The translations under genes and the position numbers were made by a program. From assembly GCF_022378355.1 (NCBI RefSeq), contig NZ_JAKMAJ010000005.1, positions 1 through 64,000 on the forward strand: a DNA stretch of 64,000 nucleotides. The letters run 5' to 3'. Shown here piece after piece: positions 11,150 through 21,122 of this stretch. This DNA is from Brenneria bubanii. GTDB taxonomy: Bacteria > Pseudomonadota > Gammaproteobacteria > Enterobacterales > Enterobacteriaceae. Position 1 is the stretch's first letter. Every line of letters starts with the position of its first letter. The notes below the pieces were generated by a model, which was given only the letters and a program-made list of their open reading frames with translations, searched no databases and was not told the DNA's origin.

Positions 11150-12790
11150 TCAACGAGTTCGCCGCCAACCAACAACCCAGGCAACAATCCCCGCAGCCAT
11201 CAGACCAGAAGGTACGACATCCGACTCTAGGTGGCTGACCAGCAACACCGTACCACTTATCAACAGCGTTGCGCCAATTCCCAGCAGATAACGGGATTGT
11301 CCCTGTCTGACATGCTGCGTACGCAACTCATCAGCAAGTTTATCGACGCTTTTGCGCAATATCTTGTGCTGGCGTAAACCGTCATAAAACAGCTCGGGAA
11401 TATCCGGCAGCTTTTCCGCCCAGAACGGCGCTTTTTCTTTCAAGGCGCGAATCATAGCCGGCAACCCGACCTGCTCTTTTAACCAATTTTCTAAAAATGG
11501 TTTCGCCGTCTTCCAGAGATCCAACTGCGGATAAAGCTGGCGTCCTATTCCTTCGATATACAAAAGCGTTTTTTGCAACAGCACGAGCTGAGGCTGAACT
11601 TCCATATTAAAACGGCGAGCCGTATTAAAGAGGTTCAATAATACATGACCGAATGAAATTTCCGCTAACGGCTTTTCGAATATCGGCTCACATACGGTAC
11701 GAATGGCGAATTCGAAATCTTCGACGTTGGTATCGGCAGGCACCCAGCCGGAATCGACATGCAGCTCAGCCACTTTACGGTAATCACGATTGAAAAACGC
11801 AATGAAGTTTTCCGCCAGATAGCGTTTATCTTCTTTATTCAGTGAACCGACAATCCCGCAGTCAATGCCAATGTACTGCGGATCGTCCGGATGTTCATCA
11901 TTGATGAAGATATTGCCGGGGTGCATATCGGCATGAAAGAAACTGTCGCGGAACACCTGCGTAAAGAAGACCTGAACGCCGCGTTCCGCCAGCAACTGCA
12001 TGTTGGTTCCGTTGGCCTTCAAGGTTTCTACGTCGGAAACGGGCACGCCGTAGATACGTTCCATCACCAGCATACGCTCACTGCAGTAATCGGAATACAC
12101 CTCGGGGATATACAGCATGTTGCTATCTTCGAAATTACGCCGCAGTTGAATCGCGTTCGCCGCCTCGCGCAACAGATTCAGTTCATCAAGCAACGTTTTC
12201 TCATATTCGTGCACCACTTCGCGCGGACGCAGGCGTCGGCCGTCCGGCAACAGTCTCGGCAACCAGCCTGCCAAACGCTTCATCAGACGAATATCGGCTT
12301 TGATCACCGGTAAAATATCCGGCCGGATGACTTTGATAACGATCTCTTTACCGGTGGACCGCAGGCGAGCGGTATGAACCTGAGCGATGGACGCTGACGC
12401 CAGCGGCTTCACCTCGAATTCATCGAACCACTCTTCCAGCGGTATATCGCCCATTGATAGTTCGATCTGTTTGCGCGCCAGCCGGCCATCGAAAGGTTCG
12501 ACCCGATCTTGCAGCATCGCCAGTTGATCGGCTATCGCCGGCGGAAACAGATCTCGCCGCGTCGACATCATCTGGCCGAACTTGATCCATACCGGTCCCA
12601 GCTCCTGCAATGCTAGACGTAAACGCGTGCCCAACAGCATGTCGGGATGTCGATTCGGCAGCCAAAATAGCAGACGGCGGCCAAAACGCAGCGGGATCGT
12701 CAAACGCATCCTGGGAATAAGTTCATCCAGACCATAGCTCAGCAAAACGCGCACGATGCTGTAAAGCCGAAGCAGTTCTCCAGGCATCAT
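11150..12790 (-). CDS. ubiB: Ubiquinone biosynthesis ATPase/kinase-like protein UbiB
   Basis: ADCK/ABC1-family atypical kinase-like ATPase needed for ubiquinone synthesis; its direct substrate is unsettled. The diagnostic KxGQ segment ([13 protein letters not shown]), the Ala-rich loop [13 protein letters not shown] and the [10 protein letters not shown] metal/nucleotide motif are all present. Two hydrophobic segments at the C-terminus (about 500-540) anchor it to the inner membrane. Its length, 546 residues, equals that of E. coli UbiB. The start codon overlaps the ubiJ stop by four bases. Confidence 0.95.
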   Translation of the reverse strand: MMPGELLRLYSIVRVLLSYGLDELIPRMRLTIPLRFGRRLLFWLPNRHPDMLLGTRLRLALQELGPVWIKFGQMMSTRRDLFPPAIADQLAMLQDRVEPFDGRLARKQIELSMGDIPLEEWFDEFEVKPLASASIAQVHTARLRSTGKEIVIKVIRPDILPVIKADIRLMKRLAGWLPRLLPDGRRLRPREVVHEYEKTLLDELNLLREAANAIQLRRNFEDSNMLYIPEVYSDYCSERMLVMERIYGVPVSDVETLKANGTNMQLLAERGVQVFFTQVFRDSFFHADMHPGNIFINDEHPDDPQYIGIDCGIVGSLNKEDKRYLAENFIAFFNRDYRKVAELHVDSGWVPADTNVEDFEFAIRTVCEPIFEKPLAEISFGHVLLNLFNTARRFNMEVQPQLVLLQKTLLYIEGIGRQLYPQLDLWKTAKPFLENWLKEQVGLPAMIRALKEKAPFWAEKLPDIPELFYDGLRQHKILRKSVDKLADELRTQHVRQGQSRYLLGIGATLLISGTVLLVSHLESDVVPSGLMAAGIVAWVVGWRRTR

Positions 12791-13401
12791 CGTGAGGTCT
12801 CCAACTTCGCCAACCGCTCAGACAACATCTCTGCTGACTTCTCCAGTGCGGCAATTTCATCATGGAACCAGGCATTTTCCAGCTTACCCGGCGCAAGACG
12901 CCATTCTTCGGTCAGCGTCTCGGATAGAATATGCTGCTGCCGGTGCAAAATACGGCGACATATGCCCAGCGTTTTATGCGCCGTCTGGCTAAACCCTTGC
13001 GCGACGACATCCCCCAGATAGGGCGCCAGCCATTCGGCCGGATCGAATTCAGCCAGATCAAGCAGCCCGATAAACTGCTGCGCGACCTGTATATCGCCTT
13101 CGATAATCAGATCGCCGCTGCGGATCAGCGCAGACAAATGCTGCCGATCGCGTAGTTTCATCAGCACCGTTAGCCGCGTTTTCAGCCGACAATCGGCGCG
13201 ATCGTCCCATTGGCTCACCACGTCAAGACGATGTTCGCTAAAAATAAGCACCAGCGGCACATCCAGTTCAGCCAGTTCGATTTGCAGCGTTTTCCCAAGC
13301 AGACGCTGACGCGCCGCTTTCATACTGCGGTCACGAAACAGTAGCTGATTCAACGCTGTTTCCAGCGCGGCTGTCAGCACAGACGTTATCAGCATTGGCA
13401 T
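12787..13401 (-). CDS. ubiJ: Ubiquinone biosynthesis accessory factor UbiJ
   Basis: Lipid-binding SCP2-like protein that helps organise the soluble Ubi complex in later steps of aerobic ubiquinone synthesis. The N-terminal half contains [21 protein letters not shown] and [17 protein letters not shown] (each about 20 residues), as in E. coli UbiJ; the C-terminus is a helical coiled-coil tail. I chose ATG 13401 (MPMLITSV), aligning with the E. coli N-terminus. A TTG two codons upstream directly abuts the ubiE stop, and another ATG follows two codons in. In E. coli the sRNA EsrE overlaps the 3' part of this gene; I cannot tell whether it exists here. Confidence 0.9.
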   Translation of the reverse strand: MPMLITSVLTAALETALNQLLFRDRSMKAARQRLLGKTLQIELAELDVPLVLIFSEHRLDVVSQWDDRADCRLKTRLTVLMKLRDRQHLSALIRSGDLIIEGDIQVAQQFIGLLDLAEFDPAEWLAPYLGDVVAQGFSQTAHKTLGICRRILHRQQHILSETLTEEWRLAPGKLENAWFHDEIAALEKSAEMLSERLAKLETSR

Positions 13402-13407
13402 TTCCAA

Positions 13408-14163
13408 TCAGAATTTAAAACCACGATGCAGCGCGACGATACCACCGGTAAGGTTAAAATAATTCACGCTATCAAAGCCGGCCTCGACCATCATTCCTTT
13501 CAGCGTTTCCTGATCGGGATGCATGCGGATCGATTCCGCCAAATAGCGATAGCTGTCGGCATCGCTCGCCACCATTTCACCGATTCTCGGCAAAACATGA
13601 AACGAATAGATGTCGTAGACTTTACTTAAGGGCTTCAATACCGGTTTGGAGAACTCCAATACCAGCAGACGTCCGCCCGGCTTCAATACGCGATACATGG
13701 AGCGCAGCGCTTTGTTTTTATCAGTCACGTTACGCAAACCAAAAGAGATAGTGATGCAGTCAAAGAAATCATCCGGAAACGGCAGCTCTTCCGCATTGGC
13801 CTGCACATAGCTGACATTATTGATAATGCCTTTATTGCGTAATTTTTCACGACCGACCTTCAGCATGGAAGCATTGATGTCGGCTAACACCACTTCGCCT
13901 TCATCGCCCACAATACGAGAGAACTTTGCCGTCAGGTCGCCTGTTCCGCCGGCGACATCCAGAACGCGCTGACCGCGCCGTACGCCGCTGCACTCAATAG
14001 TGAATCTTTTCCAGATGCGGTGGATGCCGAAAGACATCAAGTCGTTCATCAAGTCATATTTTGCTGCTACAGAATGAAAAACATCGGCCACCATGACCTC
14101 TTTTTCATCTTTGGCGACAGTGCGAAAACCAAAATCGGTTTTTTTCTCCTGCTCATCTGCCAT
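13408..14163 (-). CDS. ubiE: Ubiquinone/menaquinone biosynthesis C-methyltransferase
   Basis: S-adenosylmethionine-dependent methyltransferase acting on demethylmenaquinone and on a ubiquinone precursor. SAM-binding motif I is [12 protein letters not shown]; the family signatures [18 protein letters not shown] and [12 protein letters not shown] are clear. It is 251 residues, as in E. coli. It is first of ubiE-ubiJ-ubiB, followed closely by the tat genes, and lies 136 bp from rmuC. Confidence 0.96.
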   Translation of the reverse strand: MADEQEKKTDFGFRTVAKDEKEVMVADVFHSVAAKYDLMNDLMSFGIHRIWKRFTIECSGVRRGQRVLDVAGGTGDLTAKFSRIVGDEGEVVLADINASMLKVGREKLRNKGIINNVSYVQANAEELPFPDDFFDCITISFGLRNVTDKNKALRSMYRVLKPGGRLLVLEFSKPVLKPLSKVYDIYSFHVLPRIGEMVASDADSYRYLAESIRMHPDQETLKGMMVEAGFDSVNYFNLTGGIVALHRGFKF

Positions 14164-14299
14164 CTTATCCGCCTACTATTTAGTCAAACATCGAGTCTGT
14201 TATTAATAGCTGAGTGTACCAGACCCGGATAAAAAGCCCACCGACTAATACCATCAGGCGCATCCAGCAAAGACCAATAAATCAATGCGGCGAAAGCGT

Positions 14300-15832
14300 T
14301 TAATCGCTGCCGGCATCCGTATCCAAAGGCGCGCCGCCAGACGCCGTCGATGCCGCCCGCTCGGCTAATGTCTCTCGCTCATCGTTTTCATGCGCGGTGG
14401 CTCGATCCGCCAGCGATGGGCTGATTGGACGTTTTATTTCAACGCCCAGCGCACGAAATCCCTCCGCCTGGCCAATCAGGTTGCCGCGACCGGAAGACAG
14501 TTTATTCATCGCCTGACGATAGCTGCCGTGGGCCTTATCCAGGCTTTGCCCCAACGACGTCATATCATCGACAAACAGGCGCAGCTTATCGTACAGGCGC
14601 GTGGCTCGCTCGGCTATCTGCTGCGCGTTACGGCTCTGCTGCTCATAACGCCACAGATTGTTGATGGTACGCAACGCCACGAGCAGCGTCGTGGGGCTGA
14701 CCAGCATAATATTGTGCTTCAGCGCTTCGTTGATCAACTCGGGCTGACGATCGATAGCCACTAGAAACGCCGGCTCGACGGGGATAAACATCAGTACATA
14801 GTCCAGCGAGCGCAGCCCCGGCAGTTGCTGATAGTCCTTGCCGCCCAGCAGGCGAATATGCCCTCGCACGGAGAGCAAGTGGTCGTTCAGCGCGGCCAGG
14901 CGCTCGGCCTCATCCTCGCTATTAAAATAGCGCTCATAGGCCACCAGCGACATTTTGGCGTCAATCACCACATCCTTGCCCTGCGGCAAACGAACTATCA
15001 CGTCAGGCTGCATGCGATTATTGATGCCGGTCTGCACGCTGACCTGCGTCTGATATTCATAGCCTTCACGCAGCCCAGAGGCCTCCAGTACGCGGCTGAG
15101 CACCACCTCGCCCCAGTTGCCCTGCGTTTTATTGTCCCCCTTCAGGGCTTTGGTGAGATTAATCGCCTCGCGCGCCATCTGCGCGTTAAGCTGCTGCAGA
15201 TTGCGAATTTCATGCGTCAGGGTATGACGTTCACGGGCCTCGACGCCAAAGCTATCCTGAACCTGACGCCGGAACCCATCAAGCTGTTCACGCAGCGGCA
15301 TCAATAACCGATCCAGACTTTGTTTGTTCTGTTCGTCCACTTTACGCCCGCTGTGTTCAAAAATCCGGTTAGCCAGATTTTCAAATTGCGTGGTTAAACG
15401 CTGTTCGCTGTTCATCAGCAGACGCTGTTTCTCTTCGGCCGCCATACGCGTTTCTTCCAGCCTGATGGTGACTTCCCTCAGTTCGGCTTCCAGGGAGGTG
15501 TTGACCTCGCGCAGCGCGCGTAATTCCTGATTTAACTGAACGCACTCTTCGCGCAGTTGCCCCAGTTGCCGTTGTTTCTCCTGACTGGCCGCCAACTGGC
15601 CGTGAACGCCACGCAACGCCAGTTCATTTTCGCGCAACTGCTGCTCATACTGTTTTTTTGTCTGCTGACTTTCACCCAGAAGCTGCTGAGTTTGCCGTAG
15701 CGATTGCTCAAGTAAACGTTGTTCGGTTTCATGACGGGACTGCTGACGTTGGGACGACAAGCTAACGATGAGCCAGCCGACCAACAGGCCGATCAGACCG
15801 CCGCCCAATCCATAAACTATGCTGATATCCAC
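14300..15832 (-). CDS. rmuC: DNA recombination protein RmuC
   Basis: A 510-residue protein with an N-terminal membrane helix (about 6-25), a long Gln/Glu/Leu-rich coiled coil (about 30-190) and a C-terminal RmuC domain (about 220-430) with DVVIDAKMSLVAYERYF and YVLMFIPVEPAFLVA. The domain belongs to the PD-(D/E)xK nuclease-like superfamily, and E. coli rmuC limits inversions between short inverted repeats. The tail is acidic and poorly conserved. In E. coli udp precedes rmuC; here argH does, marking a rearrangement boundary at about 15.9-16.1 kb. Confidence 0.93.
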   Translation of the reverse strand: MDISIVYGLGGGLIGLLVGWLIVSLSSQRQQSRHETEQRLLEQSLRQTQQLLGESQQTKKQYEQQLRENELALRGVHGQLAASQEKQRQLGQLREECVQLNQELRALREVNTSLEAELREVTIRLEETRMAAEEKQRLLMNSEQRLTTQFENLANRIFEHSGRKVDEQNKQSLDRLLMPLREQLDGFRRQVQDSFGVEARERHTLTHEIRNLQQLNAQMAREAINLTKALKGDNKTQGNWGEVVLSRVLEASGLREGYEYQTQVSVQTGINNRMQPDVIVRLPQGKDVVIDAKMSLVAYERYFNSEDEAERLAALNDHLLSVRGHIRLLGGKDYQQLPGLRSLDYVLMFIPVEPAFLVAIDRQPELINEALKHNIMLVSPTTLLVALRTINNLWRYEQQSRNAQQIAERATRLYDKLRLFVDDMTSLGQSLDKAHGSYRQAMNKLSSGRGNLIGQAEGFRALGVEIKRPISPSLADRATAHENDERETLAERAASTASGGAPLDTDAGSD

Positions 15833-16096
15833 TGCGCCTCCACTGGCCGTTGCCGCTGCCCGTCAAGGTAAATTGATACTGTATGGATGTCCAGAGACAA
15901 TTCCGTCAACGGCAGAACTTAAGGGGCAAGCAGGGTGGAAAAAGCGGCAAATGCGAAGGTGATTCAGGTTGTGCAGAAAAACCGCCCAGCCATAAACGGC
16001 GCGTCATACGTCAGGCCGCCCAAGCGTCGGCATGCTTAGCGGCCCCATCCATGGGCCCGCCTCTGCGAGACCGCCGCAAGCGGCGTGCAAAAATTA

Positions 16097-17470
16097 TCAG
16101 CTCAGACGCTGTTTGGCGTCGCTGATGGCTTGCGCCACCTGTTGAGGCGATACGCCGCCCTGCGCCGCGCGTTTATCCAGGCAGGACTGCAGCGACAGAA
16201 TTGGATAAACATCATCGGCGATCACCGCGCTGAACTTCTGCAGCTCAGGCAGAGATAGCGCCTCCAGCGCTTTACCCTGGCGAATGGCCTCGACAACCGC
16301 TTCACCGACAATATGGTGGGCTTCGCGGAACGGCACGCCTTTCGCAACCAGATAGTCCGCCAGCTCCGTCGCATTCGCGTAACCCTGCTCCGCCGCTTCC
16401 TGACAACGAGGACGCTTAACCTGAATGCCTTCCAGCACCAGAACGGCCATCATCAGGCAGTCGTGCCAGGTATCCAGCGCATCGAACAAGCCTTCTTTGT
16501 CTTCCTGCATATCCTTGTTGTACGCCAGCGGCAGTCCTTTCAGCGTCACCATCATGCCGGTCAGCGCGCCCTGGACGCGTCCGCACTTACCGCGAATCAA
16601 CTCCAGCGCATCGGGGTTCTTTTTCTGCGGCATTAACGAGGAACCGGACGTCACGCGGTCGGAAAGCTCGACAAACGCCGACTCGCCGCTGTTAAAGAAA
16701 ATCAAATCTTCGGCGAAGCGCGACAAATGCACCATGCCGATAGCGGCGTCGGACAACAACTCCAGCACGTGATCGCGGTCGGATACCGTATCCAGGCTAT
16801 TGCGCGTGGCGGAAGCGAAGCCTAACCACCCGGCCAGCTGTTCACGATCGATAGGATAAGCCGTGCCGGCCAGCGCGCCGCAGCCCAACGGACTGACGTC
16901 CAGACGTTTCAGCGTATCGGCCAGCCGGCTTTCATCACGCACCAGCATTTCGTGATAGGCCAGACACCAGTGGGCGAACGTTACCGGCTGAGCGCGTTGC
17001 AAGTGCGTATAGCCCGGCATTACCGCATCCTGATTGGCCTCAGCCGTGGCAACCAAAGCCTGACGTAACTGGCGCACCGTCTGTTGCAGTTCGGTAACCT
17101 GCATTTTGCACCATAGTTTAAGATCGGTGGCCACCTGGTCGTTACGACTACGCCCGGTATGCAGTTTTTTGCCCAGATCGCCGACTTTTTCAATCAGACG
17201 CTGTTCAACCCAGCTGTGAATGTCTTCGGCGTCGCTTTGCAGAATGATTTCAGGATCGGCCTGAACCTCAGCCAACAGCGCATGCAGCGCCTGTTCCAAC
17301 TGCCGCTGCTCTTGTTCGCTAAGCACATTGACGGTAACCAATGCTTTCGACCAGCCAATCGAGCCGATGATGTCCTGCTCCGCCAGACGGTAGTCAAACC
17401 GCAGTGAGTCATTGAACTGTTTAAAACGCTGATCTGCCGCCTGACTAAATCTACCGCCCCACAAAGCCAT
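16097..17470 (-). CDS. argH: Argininosuccinate lyase
   Basis: Splits argininosuccinate into arginine and fumarate, the last step of arginine synthesis. The fumarase/aspartase-superfamily signature [15 protein letters not shown] is intact, with [13 protein letters not shown] and [18 protein letters not shown]. It is 457 residues from ATG 17470 (MALWGGRFS), with AGGAG eight bases upstream; an ATG two codons earlier sits too close to that site. It lies 203 bp after argB, an unusually wide gap for this operon, and no argG lies between them. Nothing suggests inactivation. Confidence 0.95.
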   Translation of the reverse strand: MALWGGRFSQAADQRFKQFNDSLRFDYRLAEQDIIGSIGWSKALVTVNVLSEQEQRQLEQALHALLAEVQADPEIILQSDAEDIHSWVEQRLIEKVGDLGKKLHTGRSRNDQVATDLKLWCKMQVTELQQTVRQLRQALVATAEANQDAVMPGYTHLQRAQPVTFAHWCLAYHEMLVRDESRLADTLKRLDVSPLGCGALAGTAYPIDREQLAGWLGFASATRNSLDTVSDRDHVLELLSDAAIGMVHLSRFAEDLIFFNSGESAFVELSDRVTSGSSLMPQKKNPDALELIRGKCGRVQGALTGMMVTLKGLPLAYNKDMQEDKEGLFDALDTWHDCLMMAVLVLEGIQVKRPRCQEAAEQGYANATELADYLVAKGVPFREAHHIVGEAVVEAIRQGKALEALSLPELQKFSAVIADDVYPILSLQSCLDKRAAQGGVSPQQVAQAISDAKQRLS

Positions 17471-17487
17471 AACCATTACTCCTGAAA

Positions 17488-17521
17488 TTCAAATAAATTC
17501 AGGCATGAAGCATTTCATGCC
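17488..17521 (-). promoter_or_regulatory. Hairpin and weak ARG-box-like sequence upstream of argH
   Basis: Within the 203-bp gap between argB and argH, GGCATGAA (17502-17509) pairs perfectly with TTCATGCC (17514-17521) around a 4-base loop. Next to it, TTCAAATAAATTCA (17488-17501) matches 11 of 14 positions of the ArgR consensus TGAATWWWWATTCA. These lie 18-51 bases upstream of the argH start. They might give argH its own control, or be left from a lost gene. The rest of the gap holds no recognisable gene. Confidence 0.35.
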
Positions 17522-17673
17522 CGGACTATTAACTGATTCTTTCCTGCTCTGGCCCCATGAATTGACCCCCATGAGGCGCCCGCCTGTACCGGCATGACGA
17601 ACAGAACGAATATACCCGACTGACGACTTATCAGCCGACATGGGCACGGCATCATGCCGCGCCTTAAAATTGC

Positions 17674-18447
17674 TTAGGCTAAAATACGCGTACCGATAGC
17701 CTCGCCGTTGAACAACGCGGGCAGTTGATCGGCATGACGCCAACTGGCGATATCCACCGGACGACCCAGCGTGCGCGCGGCATCCAGGGCGGCATTGACC
17801 TTGACTATCATGCCATCGGTAATGATGCCCTGCGCGATCAGCTGCTCGGCTTTTTGCGCCGTCATTTCGGCAATACGCTGACCTTTGCCGTCCAGAATAC
17901 CACTAACGTCGGAAAGCAGGATCAAATCCGCACCCAGCGTCTCCGCCAGCGCGGTTGCCGCCTGGTCGGCGTTCACATTCATCAGGTCGCCGCGATCGGT
18001 CATCCCGATCGAGCTGACGACCGGCAGATATCCCGCCGACAGTAAGGTATTCAGCAGCGCAGGCGAACCCGCCTCGGCTTTGCCGACAAAGCCGAGCGCT
18101 TCGTCCAGTTGCGTCACGTTGGTGCTGCCGCCGTCCGCCAGACACAGACCGACGGCATTGATGTCGTGCTTTCTCGCCCACGACAGCAAGGTTTTATTCG
18201 CCGAACCCGCCAGCGCGCCGGTAATAATGTCGATCTGATCGGCGGGGGTGACGCGCAGGCCATTTTTCTTCACCACCGGCAACGACAGTTTTTTCATCAG
18301 ATCGTCAACCAGGCATCCGCCGCCGTGCACAATCACCAGCGGGCGCTGATGCTGCTGGCGATAGGTAACCAGTGAGGTGAAGAGACGTTCCAGCGCTTCT
18401 TCGCTATCCAGTAAAACGCCACCTAGCTTGATAATTAACGGATTCAT
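17674..18447 (-). CDS. argB: N-acetylglutamate kinase
   Basis: Phosphorylates N-acetyl-L-glutamate in the second step of arginine synthesis. The amino-acid kinase fold is marked by [35 protein letters not shown] and [13 protein letters not shown]. It is 257 residues, as in E. coli (258). The next enzyme, ArgC, should use its product, but argC immediately upstream is only a stump (34 bp gap). ArgB therefore appears intact in a pathway with its following step missing locally. Confidence 0.95.
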   Translation of the reverse strand: MNPLIIKLGGVLLDSEEALERLFTSLVTYRQQHQRPLVIVHGGGCLVDDLMKKLSLPVVKKNGLRVTPADQIDIITGALAGSANKTLLSWARKHDINAVGLCLADGGSTNVTQLDEALGFVGKAEAGSPALLNTLLSAGYLPVVSSIGMTDRGDLMNVNADQAATALAETLGADLILLSDVSGILDGKGQRIAEMTAQKAEQLIAQGIITDGMIVKVNAALDAARTLGRPVDIASWRHADQLPALFNGEAIGTRILA

Positions 18448-18481
18448 TGTTTTCTTCGCGCCTCAAAATGGTAAATAGTAA

Positions 18482-18688
18482 TCAAAATAAAATCAGGGTT
18501 AACGGCTTAACCAACAAATTGATGACGCCCTTCAGCCGCCGCTGTAAACCAGAAATCAATTTTTCTGCCTCTACACTTTGCGCTGAAACGGCTAAAGCGG
18601 TTATGTTCATTTGTGGGTGACGGCTAAGATAGATCGCCGGTTTCGCGAATGAGTGGCCACCGGCACCGACAATTAACCTATGCGACAT
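18482..18688 (-). pseudogene. argC: Truncated argC (N-acetyl-gamma-glutamyl-phosphate reductase), N-terminal stump
   Basis: A 68-codon frame starting at the normal place, opposite argE. Its first 60 or so residues read as Arg[13 protein letters not shown] (nucleotide-binding loop, already changed from the usual ASGYAGAEL), [33 protein letters not shown]. It then ends in a short unrelated tail before argB. The remaining roughly 270 codons, including the catalytic cysteine and histidine, are absent. Read as a deletion inside argC that left argB downstream intact. It cannot encode an active reductase. Confidence 0.9.
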
Positions 18689-18831
18689 GAGATGCTCTAT
18701 ATCCTAACTTATTTATTAACGGAATCGGTAATAGGGTTCACCTGCGCCATAACGCCGCTCCCCCGCAAAAGCTACGCGCCATGATGAATCCATCATCCAG
18801 GATACCTTATGGTTTCCTTTCGCTTAGCGTT

Positions 18832-18870
18832 ATTGTATTTTTATTCAAAATAAATGCATGAATATTGATA
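18832..18870. promoter_or_regulatory. Tandem ARG boxes (ArgR operator) between argC' and argE
   Basis: Two 18-bp ARG boxes, 18832-18849 and 18853-18870, separated by 3 bp, the exact spacing of E. coli arginine operators. The core of the first is TGTATTTTTATTCA (13 of 14 to TGAATWWWWATTCA); the second is TGCATGAATATTGA (about 11 of 14). They lie just upstream of argE in the divergent control region, where ArgR with arginine would repress both directions. Retention of the operator despite the argC truncation suggests the loss is recent. Confidence 0.85.
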
Positions 18871-18895
18871 CTATCCTAACCAGAGGCTGTCAACT

Positions 18896-20047
18896 GTGAA
18901 GATGAATTTACCCCCTTTTATTGAGCTATACCGGGCTTTGATTGCCACGCCGTCCATCAGCGCGACCGACAGCACGCTCGATCAAAGTAATCAAGCGTTA
19001 ATCAATTTGCTGGCTGGCTGGTTTACCGATTTAGGCTTTCATGTCGAGGTTCAGCCAGTACCCGGCACCCGGCATAAATTTAATATGCTGGCCAGAATCG
19101 GGGAAGGCAAAGGCGGCCTATTGCTGGCGGGACACACCGATACCGTCCCCTTCGATGACGGGCGCTGGACGCGCGATCCCTTCACGCTGACCGAACAGGA
19201 TAATAAACTGTACGGCCTGGGTACCGCCGACATGAAAGGGTTCTTTGCGTTTATTCTCGATTCGCTGCGCGACATCGATCCGACAACGCTGAGCAAGCCG
19301 CTTTATGTACTCGCCACCGCGGATGAAGAGACCACCATGGCCGGCGCCAAATACTTTGCCGCATCCACCCAGGTCAGACCGGACTGCGCCATTATCGGCG
19401 AGCCGACGTCGCTGCAGCCGGTGCGCGCGCACAAAGGACACATGTCCAGCGCGATCCGGATTCAGGGTCAGTCCGGGCACTCCAGCGATCCGGCGCGTGG
19501 GGTTAACGCCATCGAGCTGATGCACGACGCCATCTCCCATCTGCTGGTATTGCGTAAAACCCTGCAGGATCGTTATCACAACGCCGCGTTCGCCATTCCC
19601 TATCCGACCATGAATCTCGGCCATATCCACGGCGGCGATGCGCCGAACCGCATCTGCGCCTGCTGCGAATTGCATATGGATATCCGCCCGCTGCCGGGCA
19701 TGACGCTCAACGATCTGCACGGCGTGTTATCGGACGCGCTGGCGCCGGTTAGCCAACGCTGGCCGGGACGCCTGACGATCGGCGAGCTGCACCCGCCGAT
19801 CCCCGGTTATGAATGCCCGGTCGACGATCATCTCGTCTCGGTGGTGGAAAAATTGCTGGGCAGGCAAACCGAAGTGGTCAATTACTGTACCGAAGCGCCT
19901 TTTCTTCAGGAGATTTGCCCGACGCTGGTGCTGGGACCGGGCTCGATCGATCAGGCGCATCAGCCGGACGAGTTCCTCGATACCGCGTTTATTAAACCAA
20001 CGAGAGCGTTAATTTCTCAGATGATTAAACATTTCTGTCACCCATAA
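18896..20047 (+). CDS. argE: Acetylornithine deacetylase
   Basis: Zinc metallopeptidase-family (M20) deacylase converting N-acetylornithine to ornithine. Metal-ligand motifs [30 protein letters not shown] and [10 protein letters not shown] are present, and the dimerisation-domain region contains [15 protein letters not shown]. With the GTG start at 18896 it is 383 residues, equal to the E. coli enzyme, and the N-terminus aligns ([20 protein letters not shown]). It is divergent from argC'-argB-argH across the ARG boxes. Confidence 0.95.
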   Translation: MKMNLPPFIELYRALIATPSISATDSTLDQSNQALINLLAGWFTDLGFHVEVQPVPGTRHKFNMLARIGEGKGGLLLAGHTDTVPFDDGRWTRDPFTLTEQDNKLYGLGTADMKGFFAFILDSLRDIDPTTLSKPLYVLATADEETTMAGAKYFAASTQVRPDCAIIGEPTSLQPVRAHKGHMSSAIRIQGQSGHSSDPARGVNAIELMHDAISHLLVLRKTLQDRYHNAAFAIPYPTMNLGHIHGGDAPNRICACCELHMDIRPLPGMTLNDLHGVLSDALAPVSQRWPGRLTIGELHPPIPGYECPVDDHLVSVVEKLLGRQTEVVNYCTEAPFLQEICPTLVLGPGSIDQAHQPDEFLDTAFIKPTRALISQMIKHFCHP

Positions 20048-20060
20048 TCCTGCGACCTGC

Positions 20061-20090
20061 GGCCTTATCCGCCATCGCACGGATGAGGCC
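20061..20090 (+). terminator. Hairpin after argE
   Basis: GGCCTTATCCG (20061-20071) pairs with CGGATGAGGCC (20080-20090) with one mismatch and an 8-base loop, 14 bp after the argE stop and 15 bp before the GntR gene. There is no T-run after it, so it may be an incomplete terminator or a processing structure. Confidence 0.4.
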
Positions 20091-20104
20091 ATTCGAGAGG
20101 GCCA

Positions 20105-20818
20105 ATGAAGAAAAAAGATTTTATTGCTCAGGATTTGTTAAGCAAAATCTATCAGCACGCTGACCCACTGCCGGAAAAACTGCCGCCGGAACGCCTGCTG
20201 GCCGAAGAATACGACGTTTCGCGTTTTACTATCCGCAAAGCATTGGAAAAGCTCGCCAGCGTTGGCGCGATTTACATGGTTCAGGGCGCGGGGAACTTCA
20301 TTAACCAGGACGTACGCGGCAATCCGCTGGTCTATAACTCCATTAGCGAAAAAAAATTCAACCAGATATCATTTCGCTTGCTCAGCCTGCATAAGCGTTG
20401 CCCGAGTCGGCAAGAACAGCAGCTATTCGGCATTCCCGATGATGCATTTCTCTGGGAATTCCACCGCCTGCAATATGTGAATGAGCGCAAAGTGCAACTG
20501 GAAATATCTAAAATGCCGGCGGCCGACTTCCCCGATATTAATCGAAAGATTATTGAAAGCTCTATACCGCATTACGTTCTCAGCAAAGGCTATGGAATTT
20601 CCCATTCACTCACCCACTATCAGGCCGTTACCGTTAATAAGGCGCAGGCTGAGCTACTGGACTGTAAAAAAGGCATTGCCGCCATGCATATTATCAATCA
20701 GGAGATCCTGCACGGCGGTCGGGTCTATGAGTCCAGCGACATCATTGATATCAACTATTCCTGCACTTATGTGCTCCCCTTCAATCGCGATAATCTGACG
20801 TTCCGCCAGTCTTCGTGA
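20105..20818 (+). CDS. GntR/HutC-family transcriptional regulator
   Basis: A 237-residue regulator with an N-terminal winged-helix GntR domain (about 6-75; LPPERLLAEEYDVSRFTIRK and LASVGAIYMVQGAGNFI) and a C-terminal UTRA ligand-binding domain (about 85-230; DDAFLWEFHRLQYVN, YESSDIIDINYSC). UTRA domains bind small effectors such as sugars, sugar phosphates or histidine-pathway compounds; which one applies here cannot be told. A Shine-Dalgarno-like GAGAGGG precedes the ATG. It sits between argE and ppc, adjacent genes in E. coli, so it is an insertion relative to that order. No obvious target operon adjoins it. Confidence 0.88.
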   Translation: MKKKDFIAQDLLSKIYQHADPLPEKLPPERLLAEEYDVSRFTIRKALEKLASVGAIYMVQGAGNFINQDVRGNPLVYNSISEKKFNQISFRLLSLHKRCPSRQEQQLFGIPDDAFLWEFHRLQYVNERKVQLEISKMPAADFPDINRKIIESSIPHYVLSKGYGISHSLTHYQAVTVNKAQAELLDCKKGIAAMHIINQEILHGGRVYESSDIIDINYSCTYVLPFNRDNLTFRQSS

Positions 20819-21122
20819 TCGAAGCGGGTGGAACAGGTGAATAAGCCATCTCCACGCCGATGTTGCAATATTGCCGTTCGGGGCATTCGCGCCCCGCGTT
20901 CTCAACCTAATAAGCACGCCTAATGTCAGGGCATCTGTAATTAAATTTCACAAATTGCCAGATCTACATCAAAGCAGGTAAAAAGGGAGACGGTATAAAG
21001 ATTAACAAGAACAAAGAATCGTCAATTGACGAATCTACCTCATCGTGGCTAGATGAAAAGAGCGTTGTACGTTTTTCTGGTGAAACAAACTTACAAAAAA
21101 TTAGAGATGGGTTAGGGTAAAT
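20819..21122 (+). promoter_or_regulatory. ppc upstream region
   Basis: 304 bp without a gene. Just after the GntR gene, GGGGC (20879-20883) and GCCCC (20891-20895) can form a hairpin that may end the regulator transcript. The last 150 bp are AT-rich and must contain the ppc promoter, but I cannot place -35/-10 elements with confidence. The ppc start codon has no strong Shine-Dalgarno sequence; GGGTTAGGG lies near it. Confidence 0.45.
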
